Shown here: one piece after another, positions 1 through 10,399 of the stretch
Numbering within the stretch: the stretch's first letter is position 1
How the letters are laid out: each line of letters begins with the position of its first letter
DNA from: Davidsoniella eucalypti
Taxonomy: Eukaryota > Ascomycota > Sordariomycetes > Microascales > Ceratocystidaceae
DNA: 64,000 bases
Assembly: GCA_004009845.1 (NCBI GenBank)
Contig: RMBW01000031.1
Span: 1 to 64,000, forward strand
Direction of reading: 5' to 3'
The notes under the pieces: model-generated
Database searches by the model: none
What the model saw: only the letters and a program-made list of their open reading frames with translations
Told to the model about the DNA's origin: nothing
Program-made: the position numbers and the translations under genes

Positions 1-287
1 CGACACTCTATACCCTCTAAGTCCGTATGTGTTTGTGATTCGGTCGGTTGGCGGCCCAATTCTTGTTCCTAGCAAGGTTGGTGGGGGTGCCAGGAAAGCG
101 GTGAGTGGCCTAAGCGGTGAGTGAGGCCACTCCGGCGTTAATATTCAGCTAGGAACTGAACCATTAGACCACCCGTCTTCCTGGCGAAAGGGTGACCTAT
201 AAATTAGTTTATAACACATGTCCATTGATCCGATAGGAAAAAGGCAAAACAACTTCAATTTTCACCACACTTGCGCTTTGGCTATGA

Positions 288-400
288 TTTTATTTTAATC
301 CAATTTTATAAGGCGGAAATGGAGCTCTTGATAGCTATGTAGCACCTCGGTATCCTAAGATACACCCATAGCCCTAAACCAATACTAGTATACAATGTAT
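288..400 (-). repeat. Dispersed A-tailed repeat, copy 1
   Basis: The stretch carries a core (GGAAATGGAGCTC, then TAGCTATGTAGCA, then CCCTAAACCAATACTAGTAT) that recurs at about 503-537 and 55249-55315. Read on the minus strand, each copy ends in an A-rich tail just beyond CTCCATTTCC, which is how 3' ends of non-LTR retroposons look. The family name is unknown to me and the 5' limit is not defined. Confidence 0.55.
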
Positions 401-477
401 ATTGATGCTCTAACTACGGCAGTAACCAAATATAATTAGCATTCTTGGTGAAGTATGTGTCTTTTTAATTTTTTTAA

Positions 478-540
478 TTTTTAATTTAATTCAATCTTTA
501 TTAAGGTGGAAATGGAGCTCTGTACAGCTATGTAGCAGAA
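478..540 (-). repeat. Dispersed A-tailed repeat, copy 2
   Basis: This shorter copy shares GGTGGAAATGGAGCTC and AGCTATGTAGCA with copy 1. On the minus strand it runs into an A/T-rich tail of about 40 bases. It lacks the CCCTAAACC segment of the other copies, so it is either 5'-truncated or diverged. Confidence 0.5.
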
Positions 541-1345
541 ACGAAGGACTTGGGTGACAACAAGACGTTCATTGGACGCCAATGGATGGGAATACAGCCA
601 ACCAGCAGACGCAAATCATTGCTGATTCCCTCCTTATGGGCATGACCAGTGAACGTTTCCTACTCCCGGACCCCATGACGGACAAGCCGTGCCAGAGTGC
701 CACTATAGAGATATGTAAATATCTACATATACATGGGACGTAAGACTGTCAAGTGGGCCCATCACCAAAAGTGCCAACGGACCACCCCGTGCCCGGTCAA
801 CTCACCGCCTTCACAACATGGTTCGAAACTGCTTCCACCAGGCTCTCCGCCAGTCAGGAATCCTGTGCGACCTGGAACTCCACTTCTAGCACAACGAAGA
901 AGACTCCGGCCGACGAGCTGATTGGGGATTCGAGGAGGTTAGATTGCGCAAGCTCTACGGCCTGACAATCGTCACGCTTCACGGGCAACACTCCTCAAGG
1001 GAAGCAGCTACCATTCTGAACAAGAGTTACAAGTTAAGATTGGTAAATGCCCTGGCGAGCAGTTCTACCATAGTGTTCTCCCAGGGCGGATTGATGACCC
1101 GAGGTCTGAAACTACTACGTTCAAGATACTACAACAACGTATGTCAAAGACCATTTCAGCCTGGCTCGCCAGAACCGTGGGCATCCTGATGGCTAAAACC
1201 CGAGTTAAGGCCCATTGGGTGACCCGAGGAGTGGCTCGAGAAGACCGCATGGGTGACGGCGCAACACTCCCAGTCTGTTCCTCGGACTTGGGGAATCAAG
1301 ACGAGGACGATTTCGTGGATGGTGAGGAGGGCTTCCTGGCCTGAG
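541..1345 (+). pseudogene. Unidentified coding-like relic
   Basis: This segment is clearly richer in GC than the AT-rich sequence on both sides, and open stretches lie in different plus-strand frames one after another. Examples are the frame around 580-705, the frame starting at 753, and the frame starting at 944 that runs to 1189. No single frame stays open through it and I recognise no domain. The pattern fits a decayed coding sequence, perhaps from a transposon, but this is inference only. Confidence 0.25.
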
Positions 1346-2520
1346 AAGCATGTGAGTGATGTTTTGATTGGGTGCTGCTTTCTTTTGATGATTCTACAAC
1401 TGTGACAAGGTTTTTTTTTCGCTCTTCTTGTTTCCTCTATATTGCTTTTACTGCTTCTTTCTACTATTTTCCTCTACTATTACCTTTCTTTGCTTTTGCA
1501 CTTATCGCTACATTTCAAACTAGTTTTTACACTTTAAAATTGCCAAAACAACTTTAATATACAGGCACAACTTTATATATATCTCTGTCCGGTAACCAAT
1601 CCGACGTCATATGATCTTAGTGATTTAGGTAGACGTTAAATATAATCAAATATAATCAAATCTCTGATAGGCGTTGGCAGATTTATTGTCAAGTTTTCAA
1701 CCTAAGGATGTGGCCCTTTCTGACCTTACTGTGACAATTGTATTCATGATATATGTCTATTTATCACTAGAGAGGTTGCTTTGGAAGAGTTTTGGTTGCT
1801 GATGTAGACGAAGCTGTTCTTCTTGTACCAAGCTTCACGTAGACTATACAACAATCTTCTAAATGAAACTTTACTACATCATTTGATAGTATGATTATTG
1901 GTATGTAGAAATGACCGATTTACAAAAAGTCCAAAATTGAGAGATTTCCTGCAATTTGCTTCATCTTAAACGCTGAATACTATCGTTCTCAAGGAAATCT
2001 CTATCTGCTTGCGTAAAAAGCCGGCATAAGGCCAAACTATTGCATGATAGACCTTTGAGATAAGCATACTTCCGTTCGACAAAAACGTAATATAGCTCGT
2101 TCAATATACTCTACTAAGGATTTTCACTAATACGCTCTCATAGGACTTTTTCTTGCTAGTTAGAAATTCAAAGCCGTTATAGGCTGAAACATGGTAAGTT
2201 GAGCAATGAGTATATGCTTCTCCTTTGCTTAATTCTTCATATTATTTTGTGTATATTGCCATGGAGTGTGCTATTATATTCCTGTAGTATCTTATACTAT
2301 ACTTCGGAACCAAGATACTATGTTTCTTGTTAAAAAAGCTACATATGGCAATAAATTTAATGGCTGCCTTCTCCAGTATTTTTGAATAGTTGTGTATAAG
2401 TGCTCATTTGATGTTAAAAGAAAATGCGTACAAATATTTTGGTAAGGGTGGCAAACTCCACTTACAACTTCAACTAGTTAAAGTCGGGAGCCGAGTCTTA
2501 GTAAATTATGACTTCATATA
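1346..2520. other. Intergenic, AT-rich
   Basis: I see no coding frame with recognisable content here. The sequence is AT-rich with short homopolymer tracts. It leads into the presumed promoter of the secreted-protein gene at 2944. Confidence 0.5.
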
Positions 2521-2583
2521 GGACTCTTTCTTAGGACTCTTTCTAAGGACTCTTTCTTAGGACTCTTTCTTAGGACTTTTCTC
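2521..2583 (+). repeat. 13-bp tandem repeat upstream of secreted-protein gene
   Basis: Four consecutive copies of a 13-bp unit (GGACTCTTTCTTA, with one copy ending TAA) run from 2521 to 2572. A degenerate partial copy follows to about 2583. The array lies about 360 bp upstream of the start codon at 2944 and is pyrimidine-rich on the plus strand. A role in the promoter is possible but not shown. Confidence 0.85.
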
Positions 2584-2701
2584 AGAATTCTTTGAGTATA
2601 AGAAGACGGTCTTTCTCCCCATCTAGGTGGTTTCTCCTTTCTCAAACTTCTTCCTCAACAACAACTTTTGGTTCACTTGGCTAATACCATCCAAGCAATT
2701 A

Positions 2702-2743
2702 ACACAACTACCTTCACACAACTACCTTCACACAACTACCTTC
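2702..2743 (+). repeat. 14-bp tandem repeat in leader/promoter
   Basis: Three exact head-to-tail copies of ACACAACTACCTTC lie about 200 bp upstream of the start codon at 2944. The surrounding sequence is C/T/A-rich, as is common in fungal leaders and promoters. Confidence 0.85.
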
Positions 2744-2943
2744 TCACTACTTCTTAAGTAGTATTAAAAGCTTCTTACAGTAAGTATTTGAATTCACTTT
2801 CATAATCTATCATCTCTTATCATCACTACCTTCTACCATCATAACACCGCCAATCATTTGCCCTTTCCCTCACCTTTTCATTTATTAAAGCACTGTTACT
2901 AACAATTCGTAGCCTCATCTACAATCTTTATATAGCAGTTGCA

Positions 2944-4950
2944 ATGCACGTTAGAGCTCTAGTAGTGGTAACAGTTGCCTGGACACTATTTGTCCAGGCA
3001 GTTGTTGCATTTGCCACAAATGGCACCTACACTTGGGCTTCTGCCCACTCTCTCAATGAGGCTTCAGCCTCTTTGCTTTGGAGCTCGAGTTCCACTGCTT
3101 TTGCGCTCCCGGTGTCAACTATGGAGCCTGTGCTTGCCCAGAAGGCTACAAACTCCTCGTCCTCGCCTACCTTGGTCTCCGTTCCCTCCGACATGGCCTC
3201 TCTAGAGACAAATGACTCTACGGTTGTGCAGTTGTTTACGTTTATGCCACACGTGTCTTTACATGACCGTACTGGCAACAACGCCTTTAATGTCCACTCC
3301 GCGGACGTATTTGCCTACGGATCCGAAGACTCCGTAGCGTCTCTTTTTGCGTACTCCGGTACGCCGCTCATTAACCTTGACCAGGTTTCTGAGCACCTAC
3401 TTGCCATCAGCTTCGATGGAGCTGATAAACTCGCCATCGAGTTCACTACCATAGATGCTGCCACCACCGCTCTGGATGTGTGGGCATCTGCCTTGGCTTC
3501 CACCTCTCAGGGCAGTGTCATGGTTATGACACCAATTGGTTCTGTCAACTCACAGAACCATGGATGGTTCGGCGTCTCGGGCATCACTGCCCAAGGAAAT
3601 ACCATAATAGTGTTGGATGTCACACCCAACACAATCAATGATCTTGAGGATTGGAATGTCATGACTGACACAGCAGATGACTTCCAAAATGTCACGGATC
3701 CTCTGATGATCGAATTGGTCTCGGCTTCGGTAGATGATACCACGCCTTGGAAGTCAAAGTACATGTTCTTTGACTTCCAGCACAACAGTGGAATCACATA
3801 CAGTGATTCTAACCTGGATCTAGGCCTAAAGTGCTCATCGTGTGCCGTATCTGGAGCCATTGGCTTCAGTTACCGTGCGGGAAAGCACCATGGTGGAGAT
3901 TTTAAGATCTCAACCAAAGGTGTGGTCGCTCAAGCTTTACTTAGACTGTTTATCACTGGCCATGCTGTCCAGGGACTTTCAGGTTCTCAGCAACTGGTAG
4001 CGCTCCCACCGGTTGTTTTCCAGATCCCTGATATTGGCTCTGTGTCTCTATCACTGAGTGACAGTATAGGTTATACTGTTAGTGATATCCAAGCGTACGC
4101 CCGGGTAGATTTTGGTGGCAAGATGACGGTCTCCGACGATAACCGTCTCTTGGCGCATGCCGATCGTAGAGTGTGGAAGAGCCGGGTCGGTGCTAATATC
4201 GAAGCATCGAAGTTCTCGCTTTACAAGCCGACTGTTTCAGGTGGCCTGTATGGAGAAGTCTATGTCTACCACGGGATTCATGCCGAGGTAGCATTCCGGG
4301 CAGCATTCATCGATGCCTCCGTCGCCGCCACTGTGGATTGGAAATTTCCCCAGTTTCACCTAACAGCTGGAGCCTCATATGACGAGGCTTGTGGACTGTG
4401 TGGCGGAGGAAAGCTCGGCCTTTCTGGCAATCTAGCGCTGGAGAGTCTTACAACAGTTGGGCTCAAGCCAACCATCTTTGGCAATGACTTGTCATGGTTG
4501 TCATTTACGCAATCTACCACCACTAAAGTGCTCGATTTGCTTGACTTCTGTGTCGCGTCAGGGCCAAAGTGTAAAAGCCGCTGGGTTGATTGGCACCACA
4601 AGAGATCATTCAGCAAAAAGGATGCTTCAAGGCTATTCAAGGGCTCGGACCTAACTATAACTCATGACGTTGAGTTGCCCTTCGAAACTGAAGATATGCC
4701 TTCCGATGTTGCTGATGATTTGTTTGACATGCTAGAGGATGATCGGACCAAGTGGTCCAAGACATCTTCTGGTGCCATGGTTGGCCGACTGATCGATATG
4801 GTTTCTGAGCGGGAATGGATCCCTGGCACCGTCAGAGAGCCGTTCAATCCTATCAAGGATGACTGGTCCTTGACCTCTGCCCAGAAATCTGAGATGCTCC
4901 GTATACATCCAGAGTATAAGGAGGATTTCGATGAATGGGAGCTTGAGTAA
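2944..4950 (+). CDS. Secreted DUF7029/DUF7223-like protein
   Basis: An uninterrupted 668-codon frame. Residues 1 to about 23 form a signal peptide: a short N-region, a hydrophobic core rich in V, W, L and F, and small residues before the likely cleavage site. An N-terminal domain (roughly residues 100-240) and a Cys-containing beta-rich domain (roughly 260-540) resemble the fungal DUF7029 and DUF7223 families. The second has CSSC near 300 and a CGLCGGG motif near 482. The C-terminal 100 residues are charged and acidic, with a KR pair near 560 that a Kex2-type protease could cut. There is no membrane anchor, so export from the cell or to the wall is likely. Molecular function is unknown. It is the only intact gene in a region of relics and repeats, which fits an accessory or effector-like gene. 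The family call rests on overall pattern memory. Confidence 0.75.
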   Translation: MHVRALVVVTVAWTLFVQAVVAFATNGTYTWASAHSLNEASASLLWSSSSTAFALPVSTMEPVLAQKATNSSSSPTLVSVPSDMASLETNDSTVVQLFTFMPHVSLHDRTGNNAFNVHSADVFAYGSEDSVASLFAYSGTPLINLDQVSEHLLAISFDGADKLAIEFTTIDAATTALDVWASALASTSQGSVMVMTPIGSVNSQNHGWFGVSGITAQGNTIIVLDVTPNTINDLEDWNVMTDTADDFQNVTDPLMIELVSASVDDTTPWKSKYMFFDFQHNSGITYSDSNLDLGLKCSSCAVSGAIGFSYRAGKHHGGDFKISTKGVVAQALLRLFITGHAVQGLSGSQQLVALPPVVFQIPDIGSVSLSLSDSIGYTVSDIQAYARVDFGGKMTVSDDNRLLAHADRRVWKSRVGANIEASKFSLYKPTVSGGLYGEVYVYHGIHAEVAFRAAFIDASVAATVDWKFPQFHLTAGASYDEACGLCGGGKLGLSGNLALESLTTVGLKPTIFGNDLSWLSFTQSTTTKVLDLLDFCVASGPKCKSRWVDWHHKRSFSKKDASRLFKGSDLTITHDVELPFETEDMPSDVADDLFDMLEDDRTKWSKTSSGAMVGRLIDMVSEREWIPGTVREPFNPIKDDWSLTSAQKSEMLRIHPEYKEDFDEWELE

Positions 4951-5394
4951 GCTCGCCCCAGTCAGCCACTCGATCCAATGCTGTGGAAAGGCATCTAGAG
5001 CTTGAGCTTGCCCGCTTTGGGTGCTAACATATTTATCAACCGTTTTCATCTTAGTAGTTGCAATTTAATTTCAAATCTTTCAATTCCAACAATTTGTACA
5101 ATGTGTATCTGTGAATAGGTATGGTTTTATTCTCTTTCCAGAGTGTCTTTGCAGAGTGCAGACCGTGTAACTGAGGGGGTAGTGATCCTAGTCAGGCTAT
5201 CAACTTTAGCACATACAAACTGTAGAAATATCAAGATAACATGGAAAGGCTATACAGGCCGATATATTCCGTTAGCCTTCTGATAAGTACCACTACGATT
5301 TTTTGTTGACTCGCTCTTGTCCTTGTTAAAGGCGCTGTGCTGTTATCGGCTATATTGCTATATCTGTTTGTCATACAAAGCTGTAATCAAGACT
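4951..5394. other. Intergenic spacer
   Basis: This is presumed 3' flank of the secreted-protein gene. I see no coding frame of note. It ends at the tail of a minus-strand regulator relic. Confidence 0.5.
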
Positions 5395-6384
5395 TTAGTA
5401 TTCTTGTATACAAGGCATAAGGTAGTTAGTCATCTCCAGATATAGAAGAGCAAGAGAGTCTTTATTGTGCATAGTCGGACCTGAAATATCTTCCAGAATA
5501 GAGCGAGCGAGGCAACTTTTGTTGTAGTTCAGCCGATCCAGACTCTCGCAAGCCACGTATGGAGAACTGGTAGAGTTCAACGTGAAGAACACAGATTCAG
5601 ATGTGCACAAAGACGGGTATCTGCTCCTCTTTACTACCAGCCCATTCTACAATGTTTTGCTCGTTAAGCCGCAAGTCGTCAGGGAGAGAAGCTGTGAAAC
5701 TTGACACTTCATTTTGTAATCTGTTGACTTCTTCCATGGCTCGTGATGCTTTCCACTTTACTCTATGGACATAGGCAGTACCTCCGGAAAACCTTTTGGC
5801 TATACTTTGAATATTATGCTTAAGATTTATCAATCGTATAGTATAGCCTTGACGGCTCATAGGCGGCGAGCACGGCTTGGGGGTTTGTTAGACGTTAGGA
5901 CGGAACTGATTGGTTTGCCTGGAAAGCATCTTCATTACAGGGGAGTTTGAGCTTCATGTTGTCTTCATTAAGACAAACATAAGCATCTAATCTACCTGCC
6001 AGATCCTGTCCATATGAAACATATGCCAGGCTAATCTTCCTGAACATTCTTGTTGTGTGAAGGTTTTTTCTGAGCATGGCACATCCAGTTGCAGTCCTAG
6101 CATCACACGACATGCAACGGCAACTAGTTGCCAGCATTTGGCAGATTTTCCGACAAATAAGTTATGAACTATGTCCAGGGCATAGAGTGATAGTTAGACT
6201 CGTTCAAGCTACCAACATTCCTAAAGAGTTGGAATTCCCCTTTATCTATAACAGACGATCCATCGGCTTGGGTAGTGGTGAATTTCCGCTTATTAGAAGA
6301 ATATTCACAGTTCATGTTATCGGTGTCACATCTTCGGCAAGGCGGCTGATCGCCTGAGCATTTAGTTTTGTGGGCATGACATCA
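5395..6384 (-). pseudogene. Broken Zn2Cys6 transcription factor
   Basis: Fragments of a fungal binuclear-zinc-cluster regulator lie in order on the minus strand. At 6384-6307 a cluster keeps five of six cysteines (C-x6-C-x6-C-x2-C-x6-C). The first Cys is gone and TGA (6382-6384) sits just before the second. At about 6190-5990 pieces of the middle homology region follow (a WQLVAVACRVMLGLQLDVP-like helix, then an MDRIWQVD segment ending in a stop). A segment at 5860-5597 and another to 5395 resemble the C-terminal half of the family. The pieces are in different frames and separated by stops. The zinc cluster is much closer to the central domain than in an intact regulator, so there is also an internal deletion. 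It cannot make a functional protein. Confidence 0.7.
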
Positions 6385-6598
6385 TAAGTAAGAAGGCCTA
6401 GGAGAAAGTCATCCCCTAGGCACTAGCTAGAACATCTCAGTGCATAAGTATATTAATAATCGTCTCTACTCTCTGCTACTCCTTAATAGTCACGCTTCAC
6501 ACTCTTTGAGTTTATCTTGAAATGCTAGCACTACAACATCATCATACAACCTATCTCCTTTAGACTCTTAATGTTGATATCTTCCAGCCAGTGAAATT

Positions 6599-6684
6599 AG
6601 CATATTCCTAAGCTCTCCATGGCTCAATATTGGCAACTCCTCGTATCGCGACCTAGACACAAGCATATTCCTAAGCTCTCCATG
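6599..6684 (+). repeat. 23-bp direct repeat pair
   Basis: A 23-bp sequence beginning AGCATATTCCTAAGCT occurs exactly at 6599-6621 and again at 6662-6684, with 40 bp between. The pair lies in AT-rich sequence between two gene relics. It could flank a small insertion or be a local duplication. Confidence 0.8.
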
Positions 6685-6933
6685 TCATAATTTTGGCTGA
6701 CCATTGCAACATCAACAAAGATACCTTTCTTAGATATCTACTTTTTTTTAGTATGTTGTTCAATAATAGTGGTGCGTAAATCACATGATATATACATATA
6801 TATTTCATTTTTTGGCCATTGCTAAAATAGCTCGTAAAGAAGAAGGTGGGAGGTCTGAAGCGAAAATAGCGATGTAGCATGTTAATGTGGGGCGTGGCAT
6901 GAGTACTTGACTGACTAAGCAACATACCGTGAT

Positions 6934-9369
6934 ATGATGAATAGAGGTAATTTAATATTTTCTCTACTTTTCTTAACTAAAAGCTGCCAAACATCGGATG
7001 TATCAAAATTATCCAAAGAAGAAATATTTGAGCTATTCGAGGTTAGTAATTACTCACATAAATGTAGGTTCCTTAGCACAAAATTTAGATCTAACTCGTT
7101 TTCAATATCTTAGCAAAGGGTGATGGATGCAAAAGCTTCTGAACAGAGAGCTCGAGAAACTGAACAGAAAGCTCGAGAAGCTGAACAGAAAGCTCGAGAA
7201 TCTGGACAGAAAGCTCGAGAAGCTGAACAGAAAGCTCGAGAAGCTGAACAGAAAGCTCGAGAATCTGGACAGAAAGCTCGAGAAGCTGAACAGAAAGCTC
7301 GAGAAGCTGGACAGAAAGCTCGAGAAGCTGAACAGAAAGCTCGAGAAGCTGAACAGAAAGCTCGAGAAGCTGAACAGAAAGCTCGAGAAGCTGAACAGAA
7401 AGCTGAGAAAAGCGAACGCCTAATCAGAAAAACATCATTTGCAACTTTCCTCTTAACGGCTTTGCTCTCAACTTCCAACCCTTCAAAATAGAGACGGTAT
7501 TGTCTCGGCTCACAACAGGGGGACCTACTTCGGTTGCTAAACGATCATATCCACATCTTCTCAAATCCTGGTCAGACTTCCAAGGCATTCATGAGCAGAA
7601 GTTTTCAGAGTTTCAATCCGTCTTTAAACAGAAGCCTTTATTTGATGGTTTTAATGCAACTGCTGCTACGCAGAGTAAATTACGCAGTCAGTGGCAATCC
7701 AGTGAGAACGACATAGTCAAAATTTCCCAAGCTGACATTGAGGATCATGTCCAGGAAGCTATCAATATTTATCTACAACACAAACGATATGACGAGACAA
7801 CTACAGCCTATAATAAAGTCGAAGAAGTAATATTCAATTCGAACACACGATATGCCAACGAGATTCAACGATGTCAGCAGAGAGCATCAGAGCAACAACA
7901 GTTCCAAGATTCAGTAGATTCTCAACTCCGGGATCTACTATAGTCTCAGACCCAGGCCTCAACGGATCTGTCTAGATCTTCGGATGAGCCAGAAAACATC
8001 AATGTTGCTAGTCTCCGTCATAGAGAAAGCGCGAATACTCAGCGGGATCAACATCAATCTGGTAGGAAAAGGGCTGCTTCATCCAGTGCTCCTAGCGAGA
8101 CACCTTGGAATGAATCTGTTGAAGAGAAAAATAATAGAAATAGTCTTCATTTTGTTGCTTCTGCTGTGACACAGGTATATCATAGCATGATTAACTCTGG
8201 GCTTCTATATAGATACATCACAACTGGCGAGTCCTTCATTTTCTTGAGTATTGATATGGCAAACCCTAGCACTGTTCATTACTCCCTCTGTATTCCCAGA
8301 GAACAAATCTCTAGTATTCCATTTCGTAATGAAGATAAAGGCCCTGTAGATCCTGAGATTATCGAGGAGCAGATTGAAAGTATCAAGCAGATGCCAATTG
8401 CTTATATCTTGACGCTGATGCTCCTATCACTTGAACAGCAAAAACTCAGTTTAAGCGAGATTCAGGCATTAAGGTCTCAAATACGCTCTCTACCAAGTTC
8501 ATATGAAGATGACACATCAGGCGAAGCAGGTCCACATATAAGCCCAGAGGCCCATCCAGATACTCCCGGGCTAAGTGATGGTGATGATAGTAACACAGAA
8601 GGAGGAGCGGGTCATGGTAGTTTGCCTTTTCGACCTCAAAAACATATTGCTTGCCCTCCCCTTTCTAGTTACTGTACACAATAGTGTCTATATGGCCTGG
8701 TCTATGGTTTTGAGTTTGACCAAAACTGCCCAAATTACCCATCTCACCAGCAAGCTACTGAGGATACTCAAGGCCAACGTCATCCCTTGAGTTTCTCTCA
8801 GTTTTTGAATGCTATCAAGATCCAAATGGATACAAATCTCGATAATGGCTGTGAAGATCTGGATAAACATGGTGCTGTTGGGGCCTTGCTCAGGCTCACA
8901 GTGTATCCATGGCTATACATTAGTTGGCAAAGGCTTTGAGAGTGAGGATACATGGCTACTTCAAAAGGAGCTCATTGTCTATTCAAAGCTCAGGAATCTC
9001 CAAGGAACTGTAGTTCCTGTTTATCTTAGGAGTATCACGTTGAAGATGGGGATTCCTTTGAGATTTCATGATTATAAGCATGTTCTTCTACTTGCTTATG
9101 CTGGCGAGTCTATCACAGAGTTGCCAAAGGGAAGCTATAGTCATCTTAGAGATATGGTTTCACAAATGGCAGAGTGAGGTATTGAACACGGCGATCTTGA
9201 AGAGAGAAATATTTTCCAAGACTCTCAAACAGGGAAGTTAATGATCATTGATTTTGATATGGCTATAATTCTGGTTTGGCCACCGTAGAGAAAGAGAAAG
9301 AGGCCATTGATTGATGCTGAAGTAGAACAGAACTTGAAGCGATTGTATCTTGAACGAGCTCTTGTGTAA
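6934..9369 (+). pseudogene. Broken fungal kinase-like gene
   Basis: This is a decayed member of the large kinase-like family of filamentous ascomycetes. Exon 1 would be 6934-7041. Intron 7042-7113 has a GTTAGT donor, CTAAC branch and TAG acceptor. The frame then enters a heptad-repeat coiled coil (7141-7405). An RKTSF segment follows, and then (after a frame slip near 7460-7475) PHLLKSWSDF. The middle domain lies at about 8160-8330 with TGESFIFLSID. Next come a GYTLVGKG segment near 8915, the catalytic-loop equivalent EHGDLEERN at about 9184-9210, and IIDFDMA. Breaks are TAG at 7941, TAG at 8682, a frame slip near 8895-8915, TGA at 9175 and TAG at 9286; the last frame ends at 9367-9369. The order of conserved blocks is intact, so decay is recent enough to follow. 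No functional protein is expected. Confidence 0.85.
7141..7405 (+). repeat. 21-bp tandem repeat encoding coiled-coil heptads
   Basis: Twelve 21-bp units plus a partial one encode heptads of the type EQKAREA, with variants EQKARES, GQKAREA and a first unit EQRARET. Because the unit is a multiple of three and lacks stops, most reading frames through it stay open, which produces spurious overlapping frames. In the parent gene this would be a long charged helix near the N-terminus of the kinase-like protein. Confidence 0.95.
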
Positions 9370-10399
9370 ATTCAATATATCACATCTTTAGTTGTTTGGT
9401 AGTTGGTAGTTCTTCTAATATCATGCATAGTTCTTATTTACTAATGCTGCTCTCATTTCTAATGTAATCTTCTATACACTGGTTCAACATTTTTCTCTAC
9501 TGAGTTGGCCTACAAAGCTAAGTTTGATATACTTATTCTCATTTGCTTGGGACGGAAAAAAACCACGCCGTATCTGGTGATTCCATATGCTTTGTCCGTT
9601 TTCGTTTCTAGATATCGGGGGTTCGATATGGTAAAACGTACGAATTGGCTCGCAAATGGCTGTATTGCTTTTGTAGAAGGTCTCAGGTACAGGTATTCCC
9701 GGCGTATAAAAGTGTAGATACGGGCTATGCTTCTCGAATACGGAGGTGAATGATTCAAATATATATATATCCAAATCAATACTGTGTAATGATTAACATA
9801 TAACTATGCATATATATATTTCTACCGTTATATCTACAAATTTGATATCATCCAGTGTACTGGTTATTTTCACTCGGCACAGCTAGACAAGGATTAAGAG
9901 AGAAGTTAAGAGAACTATTGTCACATACATATAAGAATTGATGTTTCCTCTCTTGTATTACATGTGGTCAAATGTGAGCTATTTCACTATCAATAGTACT
10001 ATTGTATAAGATTCACATCTGATAATTCTCGGTATATATCTAAGAGGAATAGATACAAGCAGTAAATGATGGGTGTTGACTTGATAGTGCCATCTTTCAA
10101 GCTACATGTGTACGAAGCCACTCAGTATGTATTACAAATAACTAACAAATGACCAGTAACAAAATACTAACGTCAAACTCAATATCAGGACTTGATTTAT
10201 CTCTCATATCCATTGTTTATCAGACAGGTGACAGATAGTCTAATGACATAGCTTTGAAGAATAAATAAAAGAAAGAAACGGATGATATCGTACTCCTTAA
10301 GTTATCATATCCGTGTTGATTTCATGACATACCCGGAGAGCACATCTTTATTTTTTGATAGCGTATTCAGCGGGTTGTTTTTCTTTTTTTTTGTTAAGA
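9370..10399. other. Intergenic, AT-rich
   Basis: I find no convincing gene. Short frames on both strands at about 9484-9779 overlap one another and match nothing I know. TATATA runs occur near 9765 and 9810. Confidence 0.5.

Noticed and set aside
100..190. tRNA-like A box on the minus strand (TGGTCTAATGG)
   Set aside because: I found no matching B box or cloverleaf.
2470..2500. GGGAGCCGAGTC near 2485 as another copy of the LINE 3' core
   Set aside because: Only about 12 bases resemble the core; there is no A-rich tail or duplication.
7110..7478. Minus-strand Cys/Ser/Arg-rich repeat frame (FCSASRA units)
   Set aside because: It is the antisense reading of the 21-bp array; a stop-free unit divisible by three opens most frames.
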